Assembly: GCF_008973825.1 (NCBI RefSeq)
Contig: NZ_WCHR01000017.1
Span: 62,001 to 126,000 of the forward strand
Source: Gemmobacter serpentinus
GTDB lineage: Bacteria > Pseudomonadota > Alphaproteobacteria > Rhodobacterales > Rhodobacteraceae
Direction: 5' to 3'
Length of the DNA: 64,000 nt
The notes under the pieces were generated by a model, which was given only the letters and a program-made list of their open reading frames with translations, was not told the DNA's origin and did not search any database. Both the position numbers and the translations under genes were made by a program. Shown here one piece after another: positions 1 through 8,489 of the stretch (positions are counted from its first letter, which is position 1; each line of letters opens with the position of its first letter).

Positions 1-2
1 TT

Positions 3-422
3 TCCAATGACCTCAGCCCGGCGGGGGAAGAGCAGATGGCTGACGCGGGCGAGGCCTCGACCGCAGAGGCACCCGGTGCGGACCCTGTCACCCTCAAGGT
101 CTGGAACACCAGCCGCATCACGCTCAGTTTCGAGGACGGGCCGACAGGTCTTGGCTTTGCGCTACCTCCCGGCTGGGGCGCGGATGAGCCGTTCTTTTAT
201 GAAACTGCGGGCGGGGTTCGCGCCGACAATCCCACAATGGGGTTCTGGCTCAAGGATGATCTCGGGCAGGGGGCGCTGATCCTGCTGAACCCGATCCGAC
301 AGGCACCCGGACCCTGTATCGCGACCGCCGCCGGTGATCTGTGCCATGTCGGAACCGTAGCCGCGCTGGCTGCTGCCGAGGCCATCGCCCCGACGCTCAG
401 CGTGAAGGGAGCGGCAGAGTGA
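3..422 (+). CDS. Hypothetical protein, 5' end outside window
   Basis: The frame is open to the left edge of the window, so the true start is probably upstream; 139 residues are visible. An internal ATG at 36 would give a 128-residue product. I do not recognise the family. The visible part is a soluble-looking, Gly/Ala/Pro-rich sequence with two cysteines near its C-terminal third (GPCIATAAGDLC) and no membrane segment. Its TGA stop overlaps the GTG start of the next gene (GTGA), so it is very likely co-transcribed and translationally coupled with the two secreted-protein genes downstream. No function can be assigned from sequence alone. Confidence 0.6.
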   Translation, partial: SNDLSPAGEEQMADAGEASTAEAPGADPVTLKVWNTSRITLSFEDGPTGLGFALPPGWGADEPFFYETAGGVRADNPTMGFWLKDDLGQGALILLNPIRQAPGPCIATAAGDLCHVGTVAALAAAEAIAPTLSVKGAAE

Positions 423-1099
423 AGCGCCTTCTTTTTCTGTTCATCCTAGCGGCATTGCCGATGGCCGCTAAGGCCGAAGGCAAGATGATCCTCGCCTCCT
501 GCGCGGAAGGCCAGGGTTGTTCCTGCCGACTGTCAGAGATCACCCTCTCCGAGGCCATCGTGGTCCTTGGGCTGGAAGGGGGCGCGGGTGATGTCGTGGT
601 CGAGGCCCCCGACGGTTCCCTTAGCCTCAGCACCGAGCACCCCGATGATCTGAACCGCCGCTATGGCGGCAGCGGCAATTGCAGCATCACGCTGTTCGAT
701 CCGCCGGTGCCGCAGGACGGGCTCTGGAGCTTTACCCAGCGGCCCCTGACCACGCGCGGCGCCTGCCTGCCGCAGGTCAAACCCATGGTCGATCCCATGA
801 TTGCGGCTATGGCGGCGGCGAGGCGGATCGTGTGGGGCGGCAGTTTCCACCCGGACCGGTTCCGTTTGTCCGAGGGCGGCAGCCCGCTGGTCTGGCACCA
901 GACCGGGCCGGTTGATTACGCCTCTGAAGTTCGGGCGACCGATAGCCCGATGATCACCGCACGCTACCGTGCCACCCTGCTATCCGAGACCACGGCCCTT
1001 GCCACGGTCGACATCCTGCTCAGGGGTGGGCCGGCAGCACTTGGCATGGAGAATTGCACTTTCACGGCCGTGCTTGATGCCCGCCAGAGCGGTGACTGA
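419..1099 (+). CDS. Hypothetical secreted protein
   Basis: The product is 226 residues from a GTG start that overlaps the preceding stop. This start is preferred over an upstream ATG at 341 because it places a clean signal peptide at the N-terminus: KR, then LLFLFILAALPMAA, then AKAEG. The mature protein starts with a cysteine-rich stretch (CAEGQGCSC) and has further cysteines that could form periplasmic disulfides. There are no transmembrane segments after the signal. The family is not recognised. The position between two unknown genes on the same strand suggests a small envelope-related operon (3-1688). Confidence 0.6.
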   Translation: MKRLLFLFILAALPMAAKAEGKMILASCAEGQGCSCRLSEITLSEAIVVLGLEGGAGDVVVEAPDGSLSLSTEHPDDLNRRYGGSGNCSITLFDPPVPQDGLWSFTQRPLTTRGACLPQVKPMVDPMIAAMAAARRIVWGGSFHPDRFRLSEGGSPLVWHQTGPVDYASEVRATDSPMITARYRATLLSETTALATVDILLRGGPAALGMENCTFTAVLDARQSGD

Positions 1100-1124
1100 G
1101 TTTTCAACCTTAATGAGATCCAAG

Positions 1125-1688
1125 ATGAAACGCATTTTCCTTTCCGTAATCCTTGCCGCGCTTCCGCTTGCGGCGCAGGCTGATGAGGTGACCGATGCCC
1201 TTGCGGCGGCGCAGACTGCCTATGCTGCGGGTGATCTGAACGGGACGGCGGCGCAGATCACCACAGCGTCCAAGGCAATCCTTGCCCTTCAGGCGGCAAA
1301 GCTGGCGGGCTTCCTGCCGGAGCCGCCAGAGGGCTGGACGCGCGAAGTCGATGCCTCCGCCGCCGAAGGCATGGCACTGATGGGAATGGCTGGCAATTCC
1401 GTTCAGGCGCGCTACGAAGATGCCCAGGGCAAGGCCTTCACCCTGACCCTGACGGCCGACAGTCCTTTGGTGGCGCAGATGGCTGGCATCCTTGGCAACC
1501 CGCAGATGATGGCGATGATGGGCAAAGTGGTGAAAGTCGCGGGCCAGGACATGCTGGAACAGGACGGCTCGCTCTCTGCGCTGGTCGGGAGCCGGGTGCT
1601 GGTCCAGGCGCAAGGCGCGGACAGTGCCACCATGCAGGGCGTGCTTGGGGCAGTCGATTTCACCGGCCTCGCGCATTACGACAGCTGA
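1125..1688 (+). CDS. Hypothetical periplasmic protein
   Basis: The product is 187 residues and begins with a typical signal peptide (MKRIFLSVILAALPLAAQADE, cleavage after AQA). An in-frame ATG at 1113 would add four residues and cannot be excluded. The mature part starts with an Ala-rich helix (about residues 22-55), followed by a Met-rich region (residues about 85-150) with repeated MM/MAM motifs. No cysteine pattern, metal site or known domain is evident. It lies 25 bases after the preceding gene on the same strand and is followed by a strong hairpin, so it is probably the last gene of this short operon. Confidence 0.6.
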   Translation: MKRIFLSVILAALPLAAQADEVTDALAAAQTAYAAGDLNGTAAQITTASKAILALQAAKLAGFLPEPPEGWTREVDASAAEGMALMGMAGNSVQARYEDAQGKAFTLTLTADSPLVAQMAGILGNPQMMAMMGKVVKVAGQDMLEQDGSLSALVGSRVLVQAQGADSATMQGVLGAVDFTGLAHYDS

Positions 1689-1710
1689 GAAGGCCGGCAT
1701 CGAAAGCAGC

Positions 1711-1738
1711 AGGCCGGGGAGCGATCCCCGGCCTGTTT
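1711..1738. terminator. Intrinsic terminator with GCGA tetraloop
   Basis: A perfect 10-bp stem (AGGCCGGGGA / TCCCCGGCCT) closes a four-base GCGA loop and is followed by GTTTCATTT. It lies between convergent genes (stops at 1688 and 1759) and can serve the upstream operon. Confidence 0.7.
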
Positions 1739-1758
1739 CATTTCTGTCGGAAGGGCGC

Positions 1759-3180
1759 TCAGTCCCAGATCTCGTGATCCACGCCCTTCGAGATCGCCGG
1801 GTGATCGGCGGCGCGGAACTTCGGGTCCAGTCCGGCGCGACGCTGCTCGAAGTAGTTCTTCGTCAGCGCCACGACTGTCCCGGAAAGCGCGAGGATCGCG
1901 ATCAGGTTGATCGTCGCCATCAGCCCCATCGAGGCATCGGCAAGGTCGAAGACCGTCGCAACTGCCTGAAGCGCGCCCCAGACCACCATGCCCAGCACCA
2001 CACAGCGCAGCACCATCAGGCCGGTCTTGCTGCCGATCCCAAGGAAGGACATCGCCATTTCCGAATAGGCATAGTTCCCGATGATCGAGGTGAAGGCGAA
2101 GAAGAAGATCGCCACCGCCACGAAGACCGGGCCGACAGCGCCGATATGATCGGCCAGCGCCGATTGCGTCAGCTGGGTGCCGGTCAGCTCGCCCCCCGGG
2201 ACATAGACGCCGGACAGCAGGATCATCAGCGCCGTCGCCGTGCAGACGAGGATGGTGTCGATGAAGACCCCGAACGCCTGGACGAAACCCTGGCTGGCCG
2301 GGTGATGCGGATTGGGCGTGGCGGCGGCCGCAATGTTCGGCGCAGATCCCATGCCGGCTTCGTTCGAGAAGAGGCCGCGCTTCACGCCGTTCAGCATGGC
2401 GGCAGCGACACCTCCGGTCACCCCGCCGGCAGCCTCGGCGAAGCCGAAGGCATTGCCGATGATATGCCAGAGCATCGCGGGCACTTCCGTGATGTTCATG
2501 ATGACGACGATGATCGCCACCAGCAGGTAGATCCCCGCCATGAAGGGGACGACATATTCCGCCACCTGTGCGATCTGCCGGATGCCGCCGAAGATCACCA
2601 CGGCGGTCAGGACAGCCAGGCCGAGGCCGGTCGCGATTTTCGGCAGACCGAAGGCACCCTGCATTGCATCGGCGATCGAATTGGCCTGAACTGCGTTGAA
2701 GACCAGCCCGAAGGACAGGATCAGACAGACCGAGAAGACAGCCCCCAGCCAGGGCATCCCGAGGCCCTTCGCGATATAGAAGGCGGGCCCGCCACGATAG
2801 ACGGCCGAAGTGTCACTTGTGTCCTTGACCTTGAAAAGCTGCGCGAGCGTCGATTCCGCATAGGCCGTGGCCATGCCGACAAAGGCTACCACCCACATCC
2901 AGAAGATGGCACCCGGCCCGCCAAGGACCAGAGCCACCGCCACGCCGGCGATATTGCCGGTCCCCACGCGCGAGGCAAGGCTGGTGCAGAGCGCCTGGAA
3001 CGGCGAGATGCCCTGCCGGTCCGTCGAAGGTGCGGCGGTGATCGAACGGATCATCTCGCCGAAATGCAGGATCTGCTGAAAGCGCAATCGGATGGTGAAA
3101 TAGATCCCCACCGCGATAAGCCCGTAAATCAGGACATAGCCCCAGAAGACGGTGTTCAGGAAATTGATGATCGTCGTCAT
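1759..3180 (-). CDS. Alanine/glycine:cation symporter (AgcS family)
   Basis: The 473-residue inner-membrane carrier matches the sodium:alanine (or glycine) symporter family in length and in its hallmark region GNIAGVAVALVLGGPGAIFW, followed by MWVVAFVGMATAYAESTLAQ. About ten to eleven hydrophobic segments are visible, starting with FLNTVFWGYVLIYGLIAVGIYF. The family imports small neutral amino acids with Na+ or H+. The start is set at ATG 3180 because AAGGAG lies seven bases upstream; a GTG at 3186 lies too close to that ribosome-binding site. It is a stand-alone gene with a terminator beyond its 3' end. The precise substrate (Ala, Gly or D-Ala) cannot be read from sequence. Confidence 0.9.
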   Translation of the reverse strand: MTTIINFLNTVFWGYVLIYGLIAVGIYFTIRLRFQQILHFGEMIRSITAAPSTDRQGISPFQALCTSLASRVGTGNIAGVAVALVLGGPGAIFWMWVVAFVGMATAYAESTLAQLFKVKDTSDTSAVYRGGPAFYIAKGLGMPWLGAVFSVCLILSFGLVFNAVQANSIADAMQGAFGLPKIATGLGLAVLTAVVIFGGIRQIAQVAEYVVPFMAGIYLLVAIIVVIMNITEVPAMLWHIIGNAFGFAEAAGGVTGGVAAAMLNGVKRGLFSNEAGMGSAPNIAAAATPNPHHPASQGFVQAFGVFIDTILVCTATALMILLSGVYVPGGELTGTQLTQSALADHIGAVGPVFVAVAIFFFAFTSIIGNYAYSEMAMSFLGIGSKTGLMVLRCVVLGMVVWGALQAVATVFDLADASMGLMATINLIAILALSGTVVALTKNYFEQRRAGLDPKFRAADHPAISKGVDHEIWD

Positions 3181-3538
3181 CCGCACGCTCCTTACTGTTC
3201 TAGATCACAGATCTGTTACGTTAGGCTCTTCTGAAAGGGATACCAGAGCAATCTTCGGTCTGCCTGGTGGGTGCTGGACGGGCTCTGAACCGGAGATGCA
3301 GCTGCGTGGGGGCAATCGATCAGGACGGTGGGAGAGCTCGGTCAATTGTGGCGAGCCCTGGCTTGATGTGCTTCGGCCCATTGCGGACGGTCAGGCCCGA
3401 TCATTTTGCCCGCGACAGCTTTTCCGAAGCAATCGTCCGCGTTTGGGTGCTGCGTACCAAGGGTTCAAACGTCCGCTGTACGCTAATCATGGACCGGCGG
3501 CGCATAGCGCGTCAGTCATCCGCTCGGGGCCACGCCTC
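3181..3538. other. Gene-free stretch before the accessory patch
   Basis: This 358-base interval separates the symporter start from the HNH gene. Apart from the AAGGAG ribosome-binding site at its left edge I see no convincing coding frame, RNA or repeat. Composition is less GC-rich and codon periodicity is weak compared with the flanking chromosome, so it may be decayed island DNA. Confidence 0.4.
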
Positions 3539-4060
3539 TCAGGAAGGCTGGGCTTCTGCGGCACGGCTGGCGTCCTCAGATGCGCAGAAGCGGTCCCAGT
3601 GGTTGAGGAGGAGAAGCTGCGAGGCAGAAGCCGTCAACCGCCTACCCTCGATGCCGTGGTAGTACTCTGGGAAACTAGGCAACAGCCGCCTTGCGAATCG
3701 CACCTGCGAGATCTCCGGATCGATGCTCCACCACAGCCCGTCATAGAGGCCATGGAGATCTCGTCTGAGCGGCAGGCCGTTCTCCGGGCGGTCCCAAGCC
3801 GGGTCACCATTGTGTGGGACCACGTGTGCTGCATCAAGCGCATCCTCTATCGAACATCCGGAGAGGAGGCACGCGACCCCCTTCAGCGCGAAGACCGCGC
3901 GGCGGAACTGCTGTTGTGCAGGCCGGGTCGCCATGTTCCGCCGCATCCGCTCCGGCGCCGGCAAATTAAGCCGGCGTTCGAGTGCGCACTGCCAGAAACT
4001 CTCATCGCAGCTCTCTAGCCGCGCGCCGGCATTCGCGAGGACGGCTTCCAGTTCGCTCAC
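3539..4060 (-). CDS. HNH endonuclease domain protein
   Basis: This 173-residue protein carries an HNH nuclease motif of the restriction-like HNH_2 type. A Cys-x4-Cys pair (CLLSGC, near residue 65) is followed by the His motif AAHVVPH, the Asn in ENGLPL and the final His in LRRDLHGLYD. A conserved C-terminal tail follows (YYHGIEGRRL). Such domains nick or cut DNA using one metal ion. The start is a GTG at 4060 without a good ribosome-binding site, and an in-frame stop lies a little upstream, so the N-terminus may have been lost. It sits among pseudogenes in a lower-GC patch. No methylase or partner gene is present. The target and biological role are unknown. Confidence 0.7.
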   Translation of the reverse strand: MSELEAVLANAGARLESCDESFWQCALERRLNLPAPERMRRNMATRPAQQQFRRAVFALKGVACLLSGCSIEDALDAAHVVPHNGDPAWDRPENGLPLRRDLHGLYDGLWWSIDPEISQVRFARRLLPSFPEYYHGIEGRRLTASASQLLLLNHWDRFCASEDASRAAEAQPS

Positions 4061-4080
4061 CTTGGCGACGTCGAGCGATC

Positions 4081-4295
4081 ATGCCCCATGTTTCCACACT
4101 TTGGCTCCACGGCAGCAATGACCCATATTACAGCATCGCCCATTGCGTGAAAACCATGCACAGTTTCTGGAGGCGGGCGGCCTGGGCCAGTTTATCGCCC
4201 TGCGTGCAGGCCACGCGCTGATGTTCAAACCGGCACTCTGGGCAGTCCATATGGACGAAAATATCGACGCTCAGTTCCCGTTCCGAGCACCCTAG
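4081..4295 (+). pseudogene. Remnant of a dienelactone hydrolase-like alpha/beta hydrolase
   Basis: Only the C-terminal part of an alpha/beta hydrolase is left. The frame beginning at 4081 reads TLWLHGSNDPYYS, which resembles the strand with the acidic catalytic residue. After about position 4160 the match continues in another frame as LEAGGLGQFIALRAGHALMF, where the His of GHA fits the catalytic histidine, and ends at TAG 4295. Joining the two parts needs one missing base. Nothing resembling the N-terminal part or the nucleophile elbow is visible upstream, where the HNH gene lies on the other strand. The assignment is by motif resemblance only. Confidence 0.55.
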
Positions 4296-4305
4296 CCCCT
4301 ATGTC

Positions 4306-4658
4306 TCATATTCCCGCCAGAAGTGTGCCAAGCGCCAGTAGCGCGGGCAGCGTCTGGATGAACAGGATCTTGCCTGTCACTGTCGTCGCACCGAAAATCC
4401 CTGCAACTGCCACACAGATCAGAAAGAACAGTTTGAAAGCCATCCCGGTCGGCCCCATCGCAAGGCCCGTGATAAGCCCGCTGCCAGAAACCCGTTGTAA
4501 AGGCCCTGATTGGCGGCCATCACTTTGGTCTTCTCTGCGAGCTCTTCGGTCAGATTGAACGCGCGCCGGGCCCTCGGTATGGTCCAGAGAAACATCTCAA
4601 TGACCAGTATATAGAAGTGAAGCGCCGCGATCAGAGCGATCAGAATGTTGGCGATCAT
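4306..4658 (-). pseudogene. DUF1304 membrane protein, frameshifted
   Basis: The gene starts at ATG 4658 behind a strong AGGAGG site. It encodes MIANILIALIAALHFYILVI and the family signature ANQGLYNGFLAAG. Near position 4476 the frame is lost. With one base added, the protein continues as LITGLAMGPTGMAFKLFFLI, then CVAVAGIFGATTVTGKILFI, and ends with LPALLALGTLLAGI and TGA at 4306. The restored product has about 117 residues and four hydrophobic segments, the normal DUF1304 length. Function of the family is unknown. A sequencing error at one base would also explain the break. Confidence 0.75.
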
Positions 4659-4713
4659 GGACGAACCTCCTTCAGCTTCGGTGTTTCCGACGTATCCCGG
4701 TAGATCGCCCCTA

Positions 4714-5800
4714 TCACTCAGCTGCGAAGGTGTGGGCGGGGTAGGGCGCTCGCGCAGAAACAAGACCGTGCAGAGCTTCAGGACGAATATGGGTATATCG
4801 ACGTAGAATCTTCCAATCCTTGTGCCCTGTCACAGAGCAACTTGTTCGATGGAAAGACCAAACTCGAACAATCTGCTCGTGCCCTCATGTCGCAGGTCAT
4901 GAAAGTGCAGGTCTTCGACCTCGACCTCGGCGCATGCGCGACGGAACGCTGTGCCTACGGATCGGGAATTGTTCGGGAAAATCGCTCCTTTCGGGGTCCC
5001 AACGTGCATGGCTTGTTCCATTGCCAAGGCCCATGCGTGGAACCCAGTCGCAGCAAACAGAGGGATCCTTTGATCATTACCAGTTTTTTCCGAGGATCTT
5101 TACGGTCGCGGATCACCAACATACGCCGCCCTATGTCTAGATCATTCCAATCAACCCGACAAATTTCGTCGAGATGGAGCGCGGTCGCGATGGCAAACTG
5201 TACGATGCGGGACATTGGCATCGTCAAACGTGCGTTATCATCAAAGCAACGGAAAAGGCGGTTGAGTTCAGCCGTTGTCGGTCGGCGATCTCTCTCGACG
5301 CCCTTCCCGATCAGACCGAGCCGCTTGAGCGCCACGCGGGCGAGATCGACGGGTTCAGCTGAAATCTCCAGCCCGTGAACAGCGGCAGCATGGGTAAGGA
5401 TCATCTTGATCACGCCGATGTCGATGCCGAGGGTTACAGGGCCGGCACCCTGATCCGCGCGCTTGCGACCATACTCGATCAGCTCGTGTCGATCGAGGTG
5501 ACCTACCTTATCCTTGCCGAGGTTGCGCTTGAGTGTCGCAAGGGTAGCTTTCTTGCTGCGGCGGGGTGGTTTCCCTACCGCACACATATCGGCTATATGA
5601 AGGTCAATCAGGTCACCGAAGGTGTGCAGACGAGAGATGGACAATCTGTTGGGGGGAAGCCCCTGATCGACGAGCGTCTCAGCTTGCCGGGCCCATTTCA
5701 GCGCGTCTTCCCGACGCAGGAAAGTCTCGCTCGCGTAGCGGCCTTTCCGTCTGATCTGGACTCGGTATGCGCCGGATGGAAGCTTGGAGGTCGAGGCCAT
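4714..5800 (-). pseudogene. Degenerate tyrosine recombinase (dusA-associated integrase)
   Basis: A phage-type integrase reads from ATG 5800. The SAM-like core-binding domain covers about residues 50-150. The catalytic domain is broken twice. Near 5080 a run of six A bases shifts the frame; one more A restores RKKTGNDQRIPL. The next frame carries the HDLRHE box and stops at VAL near 4830. One more added base restores VTGHKDW and the tyrosine box RRYTHIRPEAL, ending at 4714. The position of the first catalytic arginine reads ALHLDEI instead of the usual R-L-x-E, an Arg to His change. The gene is divergent from dusA with 113 bases between start codons, the arrangement of dusA-linked island integrases. 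It is almost certainly inactive. Confidence 0.85.
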
Positions 5801-5884
5801 TTTCGTGTGCGCTCTGTGCGCAATGAGTCGTCGTATAGGGGGAAATTCGGGGATATCAGGGCGAAACCTGGCGTAGGGACAAAC

Positions 5885-5975
5885 TGGGTCAACGGATTGA
5901 AGATACTATAAAAATGAATAAAAATCAATCACATAGAATATCTGTGGCCCCGATGATGGATTGGACGGATCGCCA
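5885..5975. other. Probable integration junction at the 5' end of dusA
   Basis: The last bases before dusA and its first ten codons are strikingly AT-rich (ACTATAAAAATGAATAAAAA), then composition jumps to the local high GC from the conserved VAPMMDWTDRHC segment onward. Integrases of this class recombine within the conserved 5' end of dusA and supply a new start. The exact core repeat cannot be fixed because I found no second copy in the window. Confidence 0.5.
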
Positions 5976-6915
5976 TTGCCGTTTCTTCCACCGGCTGATG
6001 ACACGGAGGGCGATGCTTTACACCGAGATGGTGACCGCGCCCGCGATCATCCACGGGCCGAAGGCGCGGCTTCTGGATTTCAGCGAACAGGAACATCCCG
6101 TCGCGTTGCAGCTTGGCGGATCGGATCCGCGCGAGCTGGCACAGGCCACCGCCATTGCCCGCGACTGGGGCTATGACGAGATCAACCTGAATTGCGGCTG
6201 CCCCTCGGATCGGGTGCAATCGGGCTGTTTCGGTGCGGTGCTGATGGAAAAGCCGGACCTGGTTGCCGAATGTATGCGCGCCATGGCGCAGGAAACGGAT
6301 GTGCCGGTCACGGTGAAATGCCGCATCGGGGTTGACGATCAGGAGCCCGAAGAGGTGCTGCCGCGCTTTATCGAAACCGTGGCCGCAGCGGGGGTCACCC
6401 ATTTCGTGATCCATGCCCGAAAGGCATGGTTGCAGGGCCTGTCCCCCAAGGAAAACCGCGAGATCCCGCCGCTGAATTATCCGCTGGTTCTGGCGATGAA
6501 GCAGCGTTTCCCGGAGCTGACGATCTGCATCAATGGCGGCATCGCCGCGCTGGCGCAGGCGCGGGATCTGCTGGGTCAGGGGCTGGACGGGGTGATGATC
6601 GGGCGCGCGGCCTATCATGATCCGGGGCAAAGCCTGATCGGGGCGGATGCGCTCTGGGGTGATGATTTCGCCCCCGATGCCTTTGATGTCGTGGATCAGA
6701 TGAAGCCCTATATCGCGGCCCATATCGCGGCGGGCGGGCGTCTGCACCAGATATCACGCCATATGCTGGGGCTGTTTTCCGGGCGACCCGGCGCAAGGAT
6801 CTGGCGCCGGGTCATATCCGAGGGGGCAAGCAAACCCGGCGCGGGCGTCGAACTGATCGACCGCGCCGTTGAGGAGGTCCGGCTTGCAGCTCAGGCGGTG
6901 GCTGCGGCCTCCTGA
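5914..6915 (+). CDS. dusA: tRNA-dihydrouridine(20/20a) synthase DusA
   Basis: This 333-residue FMN enzyme reduces uridine to dihydrouridine in the D-loop of tRNAs. The N-terminal TIM barrel shows the DusA signature SVAPMMDWTDRHCRFFHRL (residues 10-28). The active-site box NCGCPSDRVQSGCFG contains the catalytic Cys near residue 96, and HARKAWLQGLSPKENR and NGGI follow. The C-terminal helical domain ends with Ala-rich sequence. Residues 1-9 (MNKNQSHRI) are AT-rich in codon use and not conserved, which suggests a start supplied by the neighbouring island. No clear ribosome-binding site precedes the ATG. The last 25 bases overlap the convergent exporter gene. Confidence 0.93.
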   Translation: MNKNQSHRISVAPMMDWTDRHCRFFHRLMTRRAMLYTEMVTAPAIIHGPKARLLDFSEQEHPVALQLGGSDPRELAQATAIARDWGYDEINLNCGCPSDRVQSGCFGAVLMEKPDLVAECMRAMAQETDVPVTVKCRIGVDDQEPEEVLPRFIETVAAAGVTHFVIHARKAWLQGLSPKENREIPPLNYPLVLAMKQRFPELTICINGGIAALAQARDLLGQGLDGVMIGRAAYHDPGQSLIGADALWGDDFAPDAFDVVDQMKPYIAAHIAAGGRLHQISRHMLGLFSGRPGARIWRRVISEGASKPGAGVELIDRAVEEVRLAAQAVAAAS

Positions 6916-8093
6916 GCCGGCAGCCGCGCCACCACCAGCGCAAGGACCAGTGCAATGGTCGCACAAAGCGCGATGGCGGCCAGCATCGGCAGCACGGTGC
7001 CATCAAAGAACGGTCCGCAGGCGGTAATCATCACCCCGCCCGCCAGCATCTGCAATGTGCCGCCCAGCGACGAGGCGAGGCCCGCAATCGGCCCATGCTC
7101 ATCCAGCGCCATGACCATCGCGGTCGGGATCACCAGACCAAGGCAGGCATTGGCCAGGAACAGCCCCGCCATGGTGACCCAGAGATTGGCAAGCCCCAAA
7201 AGCCCCAGCCCGAACAGCGCGATGGCGAAGGCGGCAAAGCCAAGCGTCGCCCGCACCATCACCACCCGCGCGCCATAGCGCATTCCGAGCCGCGCCGCGA
7301 CTTGCGAACTGGAGAAGAAGCCAAGCGCATTCACCGCGAAAGCCAGCGAGAATTGCGTCGGGCTCAACCCGAAATCCTGCCCGTAAACGAAGGGGGCAGA
7401 GGCGAGGAAGACGAAGAAACTGGCCATGCCAAAGCCGCCAAGGAAGGTCAGCGCCATGAAGGTGCGATGGGTCAGCAGGAACTTCGCGCCTTTCAGCGTG
7501 GCCGCCATCGAGACCGGCTGACGCTGTTCCGGCGGCAGGGTCTCGGTCAGCAGAAAGCGCGTCATGGCAAGGCTGATCAGGGTGGCAAGGGCAAGCACGC
7601 CGAAGATTGCGCGCCAGCTGCCGATTGCCATCAGCCCGGCACCCGCCAGCGGGGCAAGGAAGGGCGATACCGAGATCACCAGCATGATCGCGGCCATCAT
7701 CCGTGTGGCATCATGGCCGGTGGTCAGGTCGCGGATGACTGCGCGCGGCACCACCATCACGGCTGCACCACCAAGACCCTGGACGAAGCGCCCGGCCAGC
7801 AGGGCTTCGGTATTGGGGGCAAAGGTGCAGATCAGCGTGCCGATCAGGAAGATCACCAGACCGGCATAGATCGGTGTCTTGCGCCCGGCCTGATCGGCCC
7901 AGGGGCCATAGATCAGCTGAGCCAGACCGAAGGCCAGGAAATAGCTGGAGATTGTGGCCTGCATGGCGGGCATACTGGCACCAAGATCGGCACCGATGCT
8001 CTCCATTGCAGGAAGATACATATCGATCGCGAAAGGACCGACGGCGGAAAGCAGCCCCAGAACAAGGGCGGGACGCATAAGCGAGCTAGACAT
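6891..8093 (-). CDS. Bcr/CflA family multidrug efflux MFS transporter
   Basis: This 400-residue, 12-segment major facilitator belongs to the drug:H+ antiporter-1 family. The first helix reads LGLLSAVGPFAIDMYLPAME, typical of Bcr/CflA proteins, and the loop 2-3 motif A appears as GPWADQAGRKTPI. A GRFVQGLGGAAVMVVPRAVI segment gives the motif of helices 4-5. Several upstream start codons exist; ATG 8093 is chosen because the preceding residues lack helix character, with a weak GGAATGG site. The gene converges with dusA and overlaps its last 25 bases. Substrates such as bicyclomycin, chloramphenicol or sulfonamides are known for the family but cannot be predicted here. Confidence 0.88.
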   Translation of the reverse strand: MSSSLMRPALVLGLLSAVGPFAIDMYLPAMESIGADLGASMPAMQATISSYFLAFGLAQLIYGPWADQAGRKTPIYAGLVIFLIGTLICTFAPNTEALLAGRFVQGLGGAAVMVVPRAVIRDLTTGHDATRMMAAIMLVISVSPFLAPLAGAGLMAIGSWRAIFGVLALATLISLAMTRFLLTETLPPEQRQPVSMAATLKGAKFLLTHRTFMALTFLGGFGMASFFVFLASAPFVYGQDFGLSPTQFSLAFAVNALGFFSSSQVAARLGMRYGARVVMVRATLGFAAFAIALFGLGLLGLANLWVTMAGLFLANACLGLVIPTAMVMALDEHGPIAGLASSLGGTLQMLAGGVMITACGPFFDGTVLPMLAAIALCATIALVLALVVARLPAQEAAATA

Positions 8094-8489
8094 GGAAAGA
8101 ACCATTCCGTTCAGACAGGGTTTCATGCGCGACGGCTGACGCAGGACGGCGGCGCGCATCTATTCGGCGAAGGACCGGATCGGGGAAGGGGCAGTAGGCG
8201 GCACTGACCGGCCGCAAGGCGATAAGAAAAAAGATGGTGGCCTCAGAAACGCATGATGGCCAAGCAGGCCGCCGCGGCGTTGGTGAAAACCGGACACCCT
8301 GAGTAACCTTTTCTCCCGCCAGAGGCAATCGGGCTCTGGCACCCGCCGCAGCAAGGCTCTAGCCTGTGCGCGGGATGCAACAATCCGGCCATGCGGGGCG
8401 ATGGGCCCGCGCCGGTGCGCAGCACGCCCTTTGGCATTTTCTGCCGCTTTGTTCTGCCGCCCCGTCGACCCCTTTGCCCGAGGACCCCG
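8094..8489. other. Intergenic region between divergent transporter genes
   Basis: This 396-base interval lies between the start of the MFS exporter and the start of the TauE/SafE permease. It must hold both promoters. I see no palindromic operator, no riboswitch-like structure and no convincing small gene in it. Confidence 0.4.

Noticed and set aside
8341-8360. Sigma-54-like TGGCAC element before the TauE gene
   Set aside because: The -12 part lacks the required TTGC after the five-base spacer.
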